Shown piece by piece: positions 9,031 to 21,000 of a stretch of DNA of 64,000 nt (the first letter of the stretch is position 1; each line of letters starts with the position of its first letter). The notes under the pieces are model-generated. The model saw only the letters and a program-made list of their open reading frames with translations. It was not told where the DNA came from and searched no databases. Made by a program: the position numbers and the translations under genes. Origin of the DNA: Narthecium ossifragum (lineage: Eukaryota > Streptophyta > Magnoliopsida > Dioscoreales > Nartheciaceae); the NCBI GenBank assembly GCA_963920575.1, contig OY986964.1:31338972-31402971 (forward strand), read 5' to 3'.

Positions 9031-11077
9031 TCCAAATTAGGCTGAATCTGTATAATTGATGTCTTTTTGGCTCGAAATCAATGCAACTCTCTTTGTAAGC
9101 TCTTGTACCTGAAACCATATGAAAAGATATTAAAAAATGCATTGCTTGAGAGCTAACAAAGCCCAATTGAATGGGTGAATTATGTATATTTTGTGACTTA
9201 TCACACCACCCCTTGTACGGGGACACACGTCATGAACCTCGACATCCACACTTAGGCCCTTGGGACAAAGAGACAATACGACCTCTATTCCTCAAACAAT
9301 GAAGATCAAGTCAACTAGCTAATATCCTCGAATGCAATACCATATCACACCACATCTCGCCTAAATCCTTCTACCCATACCTCGGTCTCAGAGCTAGATC
9401 TGAGCTACCCGAGTCCTCGGATCGGCGATCGAGCCTATCGCACGCACCTAGCCTTAATACTTCTAATACATACAACATGCATGAGCCTATCTAAGCAACT
9501 AAGCAACTAGGCATAGGTGTCTCTATATGCCAAATCATCAATCAATTGTCCAACATGATATAACATAGCTATATAATATATTTAGCATTAAAGAATTAAC
9601 ATAAGCCACACATGGCATTCACATATCTAAACCATGCATAATTTCATTCAACACATACAAAGGGCACACCTTCGGTCCAATTAAATCTCAGCATTCCCAA
9701 GGGGCATCACTCACTTGGTTAATCCCACAAATAAAATAGAAACAAGCACACCGCCTTAAACATGACATACTAGTACACAATTAACATGAAATTATATGAA
9801 TGGAATGGAGGAAAGACAAATGGCACTAGTGAGTATAGATTAGCAGTGCAGCTACGACCACAGCGAAGAAGGAAACTGAGCTTCAAATCCGAGAGCAAGG
9901 GAAAACATGGGCATTCAAATAATCACAGCAACCCATCGAGCATCAAAACCCAACTATCGCCAGTGGAACCAAGCCCAACCCCATAACCCCGGTTTGAGCT
10001 TAGGGAAGAACTATAGGGAGATCCCAGCTATCATCGAACCAGAGCAGGGGAAAGACAAGGGAACGCAGCCCACATGCATGCAGGAACTAAAGGGGGGCAA
10101 AGGTCCAAAGAGGAGGAAAACTAGTCGCAAGCCACGGCTTCAAGGGAAGAAACCAAGAAAATGCATCCAGGGAAGATGAAGAACGGAGCCGCAGGCATAG
10201 GACATCAAACACCAACAAAGCTACGGGAAAACATAGCAAACGTGAAAATCCCTAACTAACATCGTCGAAAACCATCAAAACCAGAGGAAAGAGGAAGAGA
10301 TCTCAACAGAGTCTACCACTAATCCACGGATACAAGCAATGGCAGCAAAGAGAAGAGGAAGAACATCGGCAGGGGAAACCACGAAGCCAAAATAGAGCAT
10401 CAATCCTAGGCTAGCATTCATCAAGCCAAAGCCTAAAGGCCTAATCAAGGATTAGGGTAGGAATCCCTACCTCTAGGTTCGATCTTGGCCGAGCTCTTAT
10501 CCTCCTTCGTCTCCAGTCACCGTCGACATCCTTGTCCAAGGCCTCCGTCGTCGAGAGAAGGAACCCCGCCGCCGGTTGCACACGTCGCCAAGCTCCGCCT
10601 TCGCAGTCGACAGGAGGAACCCAGGCGCCGCTCTCCTTCTCTCTCTCTCCCCCCGATCGGGTCGCGACCTCACTCCTCTCTCTGTCATGATCTCTCCTCT
10701 CTCTCTCTAACAGCAAAATAGTGCCCTCACAAGAGAGAAGGGTTTAAGGGGAGGCTTATATATGATTGGCTTTTGATTAGATCTGGGCCGTCCGATCAAC
10801 CAGATCTGATCCTAGACACTTAAATCTCGATCCTAACTATCAAACTCAGATCCTCCGATTTAGAGTCCTTCTAATGGTCTAATCAAGTACATACATCATT
10901 ACAAAACCATATGTACGCTATGCGTGTGTGTAACCAACCGATCGGGCGCAATTTGACCAAATTGCCCATGGAGTCGCAAAGAGGCCATGTGATCATCCGA
11001 GGAAACAGACCAAGAAGGGATTGGCCCTCGACCGCGACCGACGCGGTCGAGCCGGGTCGGAGGAACAGGTCCTCACA

Positions 11078-11990
11078 CCCATGATCAAGCTTCTCGCTGG
11101 CCGATTACACTACTACTAGGTACCTCATCGGCGCCCCTCACAGCCACATTTGTCCTCCCCCATTTCCTCAGTGCTTCCCAACAGCTCTTGTTTTTGCTCC
11201 TCGACTTGTCAACTGGAACAAGAAAACGATAACAGTAATTTTCCCCCACCTCGGCGAGATCTCCATCCTCTTCATCCTTTCCCTCCCCTCACACTTCTCC
11301 CCCTTCTCCTCACCGGTATTCTCTGAGCCCAACCTTTCTCTCTTTCTTTAGGTGCAACGTACCTAATACGTTTTCTTGAGAACTCAGTAACATATGAATA
11401 ACTAACTCATCATCGACTAATCGATGACAACTTGCATCTGTTCCTACTTAATTTGTTTTCTTCAGGGTCATTCACTTTTCATGCTCCAAAGACATATAAT
11501 TTGTGGAGGCGAAGATACGTAATTAAGGAGAAAGTTTGATTCATTCATGTTTCTTTAGTATGTGTGTGTGTGTCTACACACACACGTGTATGGGCTTGTT
11601 ATAGTATTGATTGCATGCTTATATTGGTGAAATATACCCATTATGGCTTTCAGAACTATTCCTAGAGGAGAGAAGGCTAGTAAGTTTGTTCACATGTCAT
11701 TGCATCTGATGGCCTTGATCTTGGGTGGCCTGGGGCCTTATGCTGTCGTCAAGTTTCATATGGATTTGGGGATCCCATACATGTATAGCTTGCACTCTTG
11801 GCTGGGATGAGCAATCTGGGCCTATTTGCACTACCGGTAAAAATCCTTACACGCATTTACATCTCGGACAAGTGCTCGGTTCATGGTTAATAAGTCGAGT
11901 AATCTTTTGTCGATACTCGTTGACTTCTTTACCCTCTTGTTTCCCGATGCAACAATGGACTTAAGGCAAAACTTGTGTCGTGGCACGCGT
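11078..11990. other. Unassigned intergenic DNA
   Basis: I see no gene and no element with both ends. Low-complexity CT-rich and (TG)n/(AC)n short tracts occur around 11565-11590. Confidence 0.4.
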
Positions 11991-12770
11991 TGTTGGGGCT
12001 AATAATCTTCGTCATGGCTATCTGCTCAGCTGAGACATGCTTGGCGGAGAGGTTCATCTTCCTAGAATCCTAGGACTGGGACATGGCAAAGAAGCACTTG
12101 TATTGAACTTTACATGGATAGCCATCCTTGATGCAGGACCAAATTCAGATCCAGACCTGACCGAGTCCGATCCGGAGCAGCTCCCTAGGCGATTCGGTCG
12201 CGTTCGAACTCCATCCGTCCGACTCAGATCTCCGTACAACCGCGACCGTCGGATGGGCATAACTTTCGACCACGATGTCCGATCGGGGCGTGCGACCAGT
12301 CGATTCGACCGGCTCGACGAGCCCGACGAGATTCATCAGAGATCGAAGATCTTTTCATGACCTTGACTTCCAAATCTCCAGATTCCTTTTCCTTATGGTT
12401 TAAAATTTCGTTTTAGTGAAAAACTTTCCTTTTTAAACAGTTTATCGGTCTTTCCTTTTTTAGCAAGTTTCTTATTTCTAGTCGGATTTCTTCTTTTTAA
12501 TTTCAAGTTCAGTTGAGTTAAGTCATGTTTGAGTCCATGTTTGAGTTGATCTCTCCTTAACCTATAAAAGGAGATTCTAGGGTTTGTAAGGGACAACTTT
12601 TGTTGAATGAAAATTAGGGTTGTTCTCTCCTCTCTTGAGAAATATGGTTGTCTCTCTCATAGAGAGGTCGATTGTCTCTCCCGACGAGAGACCTCACGTT
12701 TATCCTGCGCCAATCCTTCTCTTTGTTGTTTTTGTCATCATTCAAGCAATTCTTGGGCGAAAATAATTAT
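11991..12770 (+). mobile_element. Probable LTR fragment with TATA box
   Basis: It begins TGTTGGGGC, a common LTR start, and carries CTATAAAAGG at about 12561 followed by a CTCTC-rich leader and a GAGAGGTC repeat, as expected around an LTR transcription start. I could not find a matching right end or a duplication. The frame at 12037-12360 is not a recognisable protein. Confidence 0.35.
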
Positions 12771-13138
12771 AGTAGTATATGAATGATGGAAATGTTAGTC
12801 GATCTGCATTTATTTGTGATAATGTTGTATGTTAAGTTAGCTAGTGAGATTTATATATCATCTTGTAACGGTTACATGGTTTGTAACATTTCCATGCGTG
12901 TTGTCAACTTATCTTTAATTCGTATTAGCATCGTCATGTTCAACCAACCATCAAATCCTTGGTCTCTCTCGCTCAATCTATCCCACCAGCCCAATTCTTA
13001 TATCCCCTTGCCCTCACTTTATTAATATTTGCATTTTACCCCCTCTCTTAATCGTTTTCATTGTAAAAATACCATTAGGTTAATTTTTCACCCGACAAAG
13101 AAAAAAATCTTTAGAATGTCTGATATTGAAAAAGATAA

Positions 13139-13386
13139 ATGATTTGTGTACATGCCTACGTGGCATGTACATTACACATGGTTGAATTAGTAGTGAGGTA
13201 CAGATTCAACCAACTAGTCCATCGGTACCGATGGACTAGATGAAAGATTCAGTACCTTATTACTGATTGGTTGATCTAGTTCATCGGTATCTCATTACCG
13301 ATGGACTAGATGGTTGAATCGGTACCTCACCACTGATTCAAACCCGTCTGCAGTGTATATGTCACATAGGCATGTACACAAATCAG
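13139..13386. mobile_element. Fold-back MITE
   Basis: Arms of about 90-100 bp are inverted copies: the left begins TGATTTGTGTACATGCC, the right ends GGCATGTACACAAATCA. Inner parts share GTGAGGTAC and CCATCGGTA words. The loop contains further CATCGGTA copies in both directions. No coding capacity. Confidence 0.75.
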
Positions 13387-13389
13387 TGC

Positions 13390-14427
13390 TCTATAAAAAA
13401 ACATACATGCTCCTATTGCAATCTTTAATATTATGGAGTCTGAATTCGACTCGAAAATAAATTATTCATGCAATGTAGAATAAATTGTTGGTATTTTGGT
13501 TATTGTTCCTTGAGTGAGCGAGAATAGTTATATTTAAATAAAATACATAAAAACCTCTATTATAATCTCACTCACCTGTTGAATCTAAAATCGAGTAATT
13601 TAACTCAATCGACCGAATAGTGGTAATCTGGCCTTTGTTTCTAATCCTTTTCAAATTACACTGAAAAAAGTCATTCATATGATTTTTTGTTTGATTAGAT
13701 GAGCGTGTCGGCTAAACTCGGTTACAAAAATCTATCCACAAAAAACTGTTCATATGATGAGATCATCATACGATACAAAATCTATGCTATTAAAAAAGCT
13801 AATGCACACTTGGACAGAATTCAGACGTTTAAAAAAATCTCGGCCTTATTAATAAAAATGAGGAGTAAAATGAACATTCTCAAACCTTTTCAAATTCCAA
13901 ATTTGATGGTTTAGTAGATCATGATGCCTTTGAAAGCAATCTATTGCTAGTTCATGTAAAAGGCAACATAGCAAGGTAAAGATTTCCGAGAAGCAACAAA
14001 AAAAAGTAAAGAGACGATGATAGGATCCAATATGTGAAAAGGCCTGCTGCTGATTCTTCAAGGGCCAATAAATCCTAATAAAATGTTATATCGCTAAACT
14101 TGTAATCATGATTTGTGTAAGGACAAACACTTTAATCAAAGAGCCTACAAGGAAGATATGCTAATAACCGTAATAATTATGCTTTAGCACATTTTGTAAC
14201 ATAGGAATCATTTAATCAACCGATTTGAACAAGAGCAATGGCAGATCTTTTGGTTTTCATGATCAGGTCTTGGTGGATATGATCCATAATAGAATCCCGT
14301 GAACTATTATTGCTTTTCTGATATACATAGTGCATTATCAAAGCACTGTTGATGCTGCATAATGTTATACAACCGATTGCATTTATCACTTTTAAAATAC
14401 ACCATTATGTTGATGATCATGCCCTTG
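13390..14427. other. AT-rich intergenic DNA, no gene seen
   Basis: Short open frames only, none with recognisable domains. No repeat with paired ends was found. Confidence 0.4.
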
Positions 14428-14964
14428 TTTTTTTTTTTTTTGGACGAGTTGAGCCCCAGGACTGGGTTACAAAAATGCCAGTCACACAAAGGACTAGCGG
14501 AGGAGGCACACCGGAGTCCCTATGCCAAACAAAACAAGAAGATCCCTGAAGGGCGAGACGGGCTAAGCCATCTGCAGCAATCACACTATCCCTGAGAACA
14601 AACAAAACCACCGCCTCTTCCATCTGTGCGAGCTCCCAGCACGGCGACTACAAATCCACTACTAGATGCTCTAGCCAATGACGTGCTCCAACCAGTGACG
14701 TCGACCATTTAACATCTCAACATCTCTAGCATCCATTTCAAAAACCACTATGTGCAATCCCCCCCCCCCAACCTCCTTAAGGCCCAACATGAAGGCTTGA
14801 AGCTCTGCGACGTCGGCCCTTGGCGCTTGCATCCTCAGCGCCATGGCCCAAATTACCGCCCCTGTCGAATCCCTGCTAACAACGCCAGCCCCAACGGCTG
14901 AGCCTCCCAAGAACGCATCGTTGGACTGCACAAACAGAAACTCACCCCACTCGACATGGTGAAC
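14428..14964 (-). mobile_element. LINE 3' end with RNase H fragment
   Basis: A plus-strand T-run at about 14428-14441 is the poly(A) tail of a minus-strand LINE. Upstream in its sense, 14671-14931 reads an RNase H-like segment (VVSRDSTGAVIWAMAL, then ADVAELQAFMLGLKE and VVFEMDARDVEML), with the DS/E/D pattern degenerate. Stops and the interruption at 14965 show it is dead. It continues at 18604 beyond the inserted LTRs. Confidence 0.7.
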
Positions 14965-15443
14965 TATAACACCCCGACTCAGAAAATCTATCCGGTCCAG
15001 GACGTGAGGGTTCCTAATCTATTCAATCCATCTATGACGCACTTATATAACAATGATCACAACTAATTTAAACAATTGATTTGGAGTCAATATTATAATC
15101 TTTAATATAATTCAAGATTCTGATACAAGACTAATCCTCGAACGTCATATATTTAAAACCTCAAAAATCCTTACATAAGAAAATTATATATTTAAATAGT
15201 CCAACAAGATAACTGAACCCCAAGTCCTCAAACACCTCCAGAGGTCGACAAGTAACCAAGAGTCTGTCCAGCGGAAGCTACGAAAAAAAAGCTGACGGCT
15301 GCACCTGCAAAACGCAACTCGGGTAGGAGTGAGCAATAAGTTTAGCAAGATTTCATTTTACATCACACTAAAAGGAAGGGAACAACAAGTGCCCGGATTC
15401 CATCTCATCTCTAGGGGAAAACACACATTACGAACACTGCCTA

Positions 15444-16555
15444 TGTCGCGCCCCGACCCGCAGGACCCAGACCGGGCCGGGACACGAGGGGGAAAACCTA
15501 CATCTACTAGCCTCAACTGGCGGAAACAGTTGAGACTAAAGCCCAGCTGGTGGAAACAGCTGGCCAACGCAGAGAAAGGGCGGAAGCAAGCTTAACAACA
15601 ACATCTATTATAAAAACATATAATAGAGAACAGGGTTCTAGAACAACAGTTCTACAAAAGAAGAGTGCAAGGACAACTGTCCACAAAAGAACAACACCCA
15701 CTGGAGTCTCCACGAACGCACAGACGAAACCATCCTGACCCTCAGACATAGTCAGGAGCTGGCGCGCTGCCACAGGACGACCGAGGGGGTAACACTGGGA
15801 CAGAGCGGCCACCTGCACCTGCAACAAACACAGTCCAGGTAGGCATGAGCAACAGCTCAGCAGGGTCCTACTCTACAACTCCCACAAACAAGGATAAAGC
15901 AACCGAAGTCTTAGAGGAAGAACCCTACCTCTACAACGCAGCTTCGATCCACAAGGCCTAGCCTAGGACCTTCCTCACCTCGCCACGAACCCAACGAGCC
16001 TTCAAGCTCCAGGAAAGGTGGGCGGAGGAGGAAGAACGGTGAAGAAAAGCTCAGCCGGCCAAGGGAAAGAAACAGAACTCGGGGAGAGAAGGAAGAAGAA
16101 GAGAAAGAAAAGAGAAAGGGAAGAAGGGGATAAGGCCGGGGAAAGCCGGAGAGGGCGGGGAAAAGCTGGGGGAGGGGAGGGAAAGTCTTCCCTCCCCTGA
16201 CAGGGGAAGCGACGGCCATCACCGTGGCCGTCCTTCGAACGCCACCGCCAACGACTTCCAGGCACAGAGAGATCGATCTCCATGTCATGAAGATCGATCT
16301 GGATGGCAGTCCAGATCGATCTCACCACCCAAACGAGATCGATCTCCCTTGCCCAGAAAGGCAACCTTGGGCCGAAAAACAGGCCCAAGCCCAGAACTCC
16401 CGACCCCGGGTCCACCTAACCTTTCTAGTCAAACACAAGCATCAACCAAGGTCTGTGTGTGCACACCCAGTATGAAACGACCCACGAGGCGTAATTTCCC
16501 AAATTACCACTGAGGTCAACAACAAGCCAAAGGAAAAGAGGGGCGGGTCCTCACA
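15444..16555. mobile_element. Nested solo LTR (1112 bp), 5-bp duplication GCCTA
   Basis: It starts TGTCGCGCCCCGACCC and ends GGGTCCTCACA. The flanks GCCTA at 15439-15443 and 16556-16560 are identical, and joining them restores the outer LTR. Four GATCGATC palindromes lie at about 16270-16345. The ends resemble family 1 but the body is largely different, so it is a related subfamily. ORFs within it are purine/pyrimidine-skewed and not recognisable proteins. Confidence 0.88.
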
Positions 16556-17094
16556 GCCTACCTCAGGGCACACACTCTGACGACCTCCGTCGTCAACAGT
16601 CGTCCCTCACAAACCAAACGTTAAAACAACATGGCGTAGGACACATGGTGTACGTAACTTCCCCCATCACTGTACTGAGAACGAGACTGGAACCTAAGAC
16701 GACCTCTATTCTATACCTCGATCAGAGTAATTACATCCAACTAGACAGTAACATCGATAACAAAATATTATCATAACAATTCACCCTAAACCTTACCACT
16801 CAGCCTCGGTCCTAATGCTAGATCCGAGTTACCCAAGCCCTCGGATCGGCGATCAACCCATCATCCACGCCCTAGCCTAATGCTTCTAATGCAATCAGAT
16901 GAATGCAATGTTCATGCACAAATATAGAAGTATGAACATGCAACAGTATGTCAAATAATATACAAGTCTGGGCGTAGCCTACAGCTAGCCAAAAGGGTAT
17001 ACATACCAATGGTCTTAGGAAAGCGAAATATTTATTCTACACATTTCAAGGGGTGTAACCACCTTGGTTCACCCACATGCCACACACATGACCT

Positions 17095-17132
<38 letters not shown>
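17095..17132. repeat. (AC)n-(AT)n microsatellite
   Basis: A run of AC dinucleotides passes directly into a run of AT dinucleotides. Confidence 0.95.
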
Positions 17133-18603
17133 CAACCTTATAAGGAGCAGTTTCGGTTAACATGCATTAATTCATATCCCCTAAGTTTCTTTATATATAT
17201 TCCCTAAGTTTGTTTTATATAAAGCTGCATTAATTCATATCAACCTAAGTTCTATTAATATTATCTTATGTTAATATGCTAAGACTTATATTATTATTTT
17301 ATATACCCTAAGTTTTATTGGCTATGTTTTATGGTGGCAGTGAACAAAAAGCTATGACCAACCTTCGAACCCTGGACCACCTACGGGTCAACACAGCCAT
17401 TTGTTAAAATTTTATATTAGTAATAACTAAAAACTGTGCCAGGGGCACAGGTGAGTACTAGTATATATATAAAAGACAGTAATGAAAAGCTCGATTAATT
17501 GAATTAAAGCAAACGAACTACCACTAACTTCGGAAAATCATAACTTCCAATCTAACCGTCCGATTGTCATGAACCTTGATATGCCCACTCAATGACATAC
17601 CCCGAATCACATATCCAAAGCTCATATCAATCGGATAACTAAATCCCACTTAATTTCACTAATTAAACTGACAACTCTGTTCTGCACAACCTGTCCATTT
17701 AATTCACAATAAATCGTAACTAAATCGAAAAAATGTGAAACTAGTTGTAATAGAAAACTAACGCGGATATCTACAACGTTCATATTGAAGATCAACTGAG
17801 ATCATGCACATACAAGCCGGAAACCAAGCTAGAACATAGTTGTTTATGTTAAAACATAAATCTTGGAATAAATTAAGGAAAAACCCACTTAGATACAGTT
17901 TAAATCCAACCAAAATCCAATCAAACCTCAAACAGATATGAATCATACCTATGAGCACCATCTTGCATAGATTGATCAACTAATTAAGCATTCAATTAGC
18001 TAAGAACACATAAACAAGCCCTAAGTGAATAATCCCACCTAACTACGCAAATCCTTAATTAATCCTCGATTAATCCGTATGGGCAAGCCCTTGATGTGTT
18101 CCTCTCCTTGCTACCGACCTCTCCAAACCTCTGGATCGAGCTCCCTCCTCGAATTGAAGCAACGGTGAAGAGAGAAGAGAAAAAGAGAAAACAGAGGGTT
18201 CCCACGGGTTCTTATAGACCCGCGTGTCCGATCGATCGTTTAGGGAGCGATCGATCGGTTTATGTCGGTTCACCGTCCTTATCCGGACACGTCAAAGGCG
18301 GTGCCGACATAGGGTTTGACCAGTCGCTCCTTGCTCTTGGGGTGCCAGTTATCCTGAAGGCAAGCTTCCGCGCGGTCGAGCTCGGATCTCTCGATACCAA
18401 GCTCGCCTAAGGTCCTAATAAGCACAAATATCATTCATGGGGGCCGTGTGTGTACAACGCGGGTGTGAAATCGACTGCCAATACACAATTTATCAAATTG
18501 CTTTTGGGATTTTTACGATCAACCCGATCGCGAAACAAGGCCAAACCGGATCAGATCTTCGACCTAACGCGGTCGAACCGGTTTGAAGAAACGGGTACTC
18601 ACA

Positions 18604-18850
18604 TGAACGCCATCACCTTTTTTCTGTCAACAACCATACTCTTCTCCGTTATAAGCCAATCGATATGCTTTCCCACCTTATCAAGAACAAACAGCTCTCC
18701 TTCAAACACCCAACGGTTTATGCAAATCCAGATCGACCAAAAACCATATCCCAACCGTGACTTGCGACTACAAACCTCCCCAAAGTTGGACAGTAGTTGC
18801 AGGACCTCCAGAGCCACCTCTCCCGGCCTCCGCCAGTGAGTATCCATCGA
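18604..18850 (-). mobile_element. LINE fragment, upstream part of the 14428-14964 LINE
   Basis: The minus strand reads a stretch with WSIWICINRWVFEGE, the W-x-x-W-x-x-RN-x-x-VFEG theme of the region between reverse transcriptase and RNase H in plant LINEs. It joins the RNase H piece at 14964 once the solo LTRs are removed. The 5' limit is unclear. Confidence 0.65.
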
Positions 18851-19432
18851 TCACGGCTGAATACATACACCCATGTAGAGCAGGCGGGTGACACGGCCCA
18901 CCACCGGACCATTAATATTATAACTTGCCAAATACTCATAATATAGTAGAAACAGACTTGCTCTGCATCATGCGATATTGCACCGCTCAAAGTAGCGTAA
19001 CAAATGCGAAATTCTATTTCGGTTTCTAATAAATATTGAGAATATATAATTTGAAACCTAGATAAATAAGCTGTTTCCAAAATCCTCTTATGGACCATTA
19101 CAAACTATCCAGTAGTCTATATTACACGAGAAAATTCCAAAAAGAAAAAAAGGAAAAATAGTACAACAAAAGTTTAGGTCAACGTATGAAAGTGGATTTA
19201 ATTATGTGTGTGGTTTGTGAACAAAAAAGTCTTAATAATCTACTTTTGGAAACATTGATGCCAACCCTTAACCTAACATTGTGTTGGGTCTTAAGTAAAG
19301 CAAAGGTAGACCAAAAGTAGGAGGTGACTTATTTGGGTCTCCCACTTTTCGTCCCTAAAGTCTAAACCCGACCTTTTTAGTAGAATAGGAAAGAGAGATA
19401 ATTAATACTCCTTTTGTTCTATAGCGACTCGC

Positions 19433-19442
19433 TATTATAAAT
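19433..19442 (+). promoter_or_regulatory. Candidate TATA box of the bZIP gene
   Basis: TATTATAAAT lies about 30 bp ahead of a CTCTCTTTC-type pyrimidine patch (about 19465-19475), where a plant transcription start would be expected. It precedes the inferred leader exon. Confidence 0.4.
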
Positions 19443-19464
19443 TGATCGCTGCTGAGCAAACGTA

Positions 19465-19642
19465 GTCTCTCTTTCATGCTCTGCTCCCACCTTTGCTCCT
19501 CCCGGGAGACCGACCCTCCTCGCGCGAAAAGCCCATCTATTTCTTTGTCTCCATCGCTGCTTCTTGGAGTTCTGGTATCTGGGTGTGGGTTTTTTCGTGT
19601 TCATTGGTTGGGGGAGGAGGAAGGGAGGGAGAATTCGAACAG
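19465..19642 (+). other. Inferred 5' untranslated exon of the bZIP gene
   Basis: A pyrimidine-rich then G-rich leader ends in a strong donor, CAG followed by GTGAGC. The next plausible acceptor is the AG of ACATTAG at about 20967, 34 bp before the start codon. The leader intron of about 1.3 kb would be typical for this family. The exact start is inferred. Confidence 0.45.
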
Positions 19643-20344
19643 GTGAGCGTTTTCTTGGCCAAGTTTTATTTGGGTGTTTTTGATGTGTTCTTTTGAGGTG
19701 GGTGAATGAGATTGATTATGGGTAGGTTTTATTTTGGATTATTGAGGGCCGGGTGTTGGAAAACTTGGATTTTTTTATGTGGGAGTTTCGATGTTCTTTT
19801 GATGCGGGGATTTGATTCTTGGATGCTGGATATGGTTTTGTTTGTTGTAGGGATTGTTTCTTGCACTTGGGGAAAGGAGTATAATGTGATGTTTGGATTT
19901 CTTCTAAAGTGTTATTTTTCCTTGTAAATGTGTGTGCTTTTATCTCACCGCGTTATGTTGTAATGGATTAGCATTGAGAAAGAAAGGAACAGAGAAGTGG
20001 CATAGTTTTGTCTTTGCATTCTTTCTGTTATTGTTGGAAACTTGAAGTCTTGCTGCATGGTAAATTCTTATTGCAAATTCTGGATTCACGTGATGATTTT
20101 TTCATATGTATATTTGTCATCTCATATGTGATTGTATATGAAAAGATATTTGAAAAGAAAAGTGGAAATAACTTTCTTGCTTTAGAAGGAATAGATTTGG
20201 AACTAAGACTTAACAATATTGGAAAGAAACTTACAGTGTCATACATCTTATAGTCAAATTCACAGTAGATTATTTGTCCAGATCTCAAATGCCGTTTGAT
20301 TTTTTTAAAAAAAGTCAAGATGTTCTATATAGCAACTATTGGAG

Positions 20345-20454
20345 GGAGTAAGGTTTGAACCGTCTTCTCTCATACCATATGAAACACTCTAACCACTAAA
20401 CCCAAAAGCTTAAGCCATTGGGAGAAAGAGAGTTAATAGATATATAGTCTAACA
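20345..20454 (-). mobile_element. TRIM-like LTR remnant in the leader intron
   Basis: On the minus strand it starts TGTTAGACTATATA, continues with GGCTTAAGCTTTTGGG and GTGGTTAGAGTG, and runs into a decayed tRNA-Met primer site (TGGTATGAGAG, ideal TGGTATCAGAGC). The 78-bp LTR matches the 77-bp LTR of the copy at 40010. Confidence 0.55.
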
Positions 20455-21000
20455 GTTCTTATTCAAGAAAATGCAACTACTTGTTATAAGAGAGAAATTA
20501 AAAGAGCTTTAAAGCATTTGTCAAGACCTTTGATACCTAAGGTTCTTGGTAAGCCTTCCTACTGAAGGCAGCATGACTTGATTGACGGAACTTGATTAAC
20601 TAAGTTAAGCCGAGAGGTCTATCATTTTTGTAAATGGACATAGAAGACTACTATGCTCTCATTTCTTGTTGCCATGGTTATAAGTTCCAACGTTGTTTAT
20701 TCATGGTTTGTCGTTCCTTTTGGCTATGACCTGTGAAGTCCTTGTAGATTGCAATGACCATGCTACCTCCAACAAGGAAACATTGGATGATGAGCTTATT
20801 ATCACTACTCTGGTTGCCATTTTACTGTTTTTGAACTTTTTTTGCTGCAAACTCACTAGTCGTAGGATGACATAGTGAGAGATTTCTCATAAGTCATTAA
20901 GTTGGCATCCTAAACTTATGTTCTTGTTTTCTCTGGCTGACATTTCCTTCTTTTATCTTACATTAGTGGTGAGAGGTGATTCAAAGTTCACAGCACACTA

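Larger units (their letters stand above)
7481..9203 (-). mobile_element. Solo LTR, family 2, copy 1
   Basis: It starts TGACTCGCC and ends ACTTATCA on the plus strand (TG...CA), flanked by CACCA at 7476-7480 and 9204-9208, a perfect 5-bp duplication. It shares sequence in opposite orientation with 44877-46533, including the GTACAAGAGC block and the end with CGACACA. There is no internal region, PBS or coding sequence, so it is a solo LTR from unequal recombination. Sense orientation is minus, judged by the TATA box at 8521-8530. Confidence 0.85.
6900..11077 (-). mobile_element. LTR family 1, copy A (split by a family 2 solo LTR)
   Basis: The right end reads GGTCCTCACA at 11077, like the ends of copies at 16555, 18603 and 44818. 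Shared internal words include CACCTGCAAAAC with GGGTAGG (about 7195-7220) and CCTCGGATCGGCGATC (about 9415). The insert 7481-9203 interrupts it. A TATATAAG on the minus strand near 10760 suggests transcription leftward. The left boundary is not resolved; it may start right at the neighbouring MITE. The open frame at 7092-7493 is not a known protein. Confidence 0.55.
14965..18603 (-). mobile_element. Solo LTR, family 1, copy E (about 2.5 kb without its insert)
   Basis: It starts TATAACACCCCGACTC (probably a decayed TG) and ends GGGTACTCACA. TGAAC at 14960-14964 and at 18604-18608 is a perfect 5-bp duplication. A second solo LTR (15444-16555) sits inside. Sense is probably minus: a CTATAAG box is at 18211-18217 with two GATCGATC palindromes just upstream. 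It is inserted in a LINE. No gag/pol, PBS or PPT is present. Confidence 0.85.

Noticed and set aside
14671..14931. Intact host RNase H gene
   Set aside because: It is the tail of a LINE next to a poly(A) tract, with degenerate catalytic positions and an LTR insertion.
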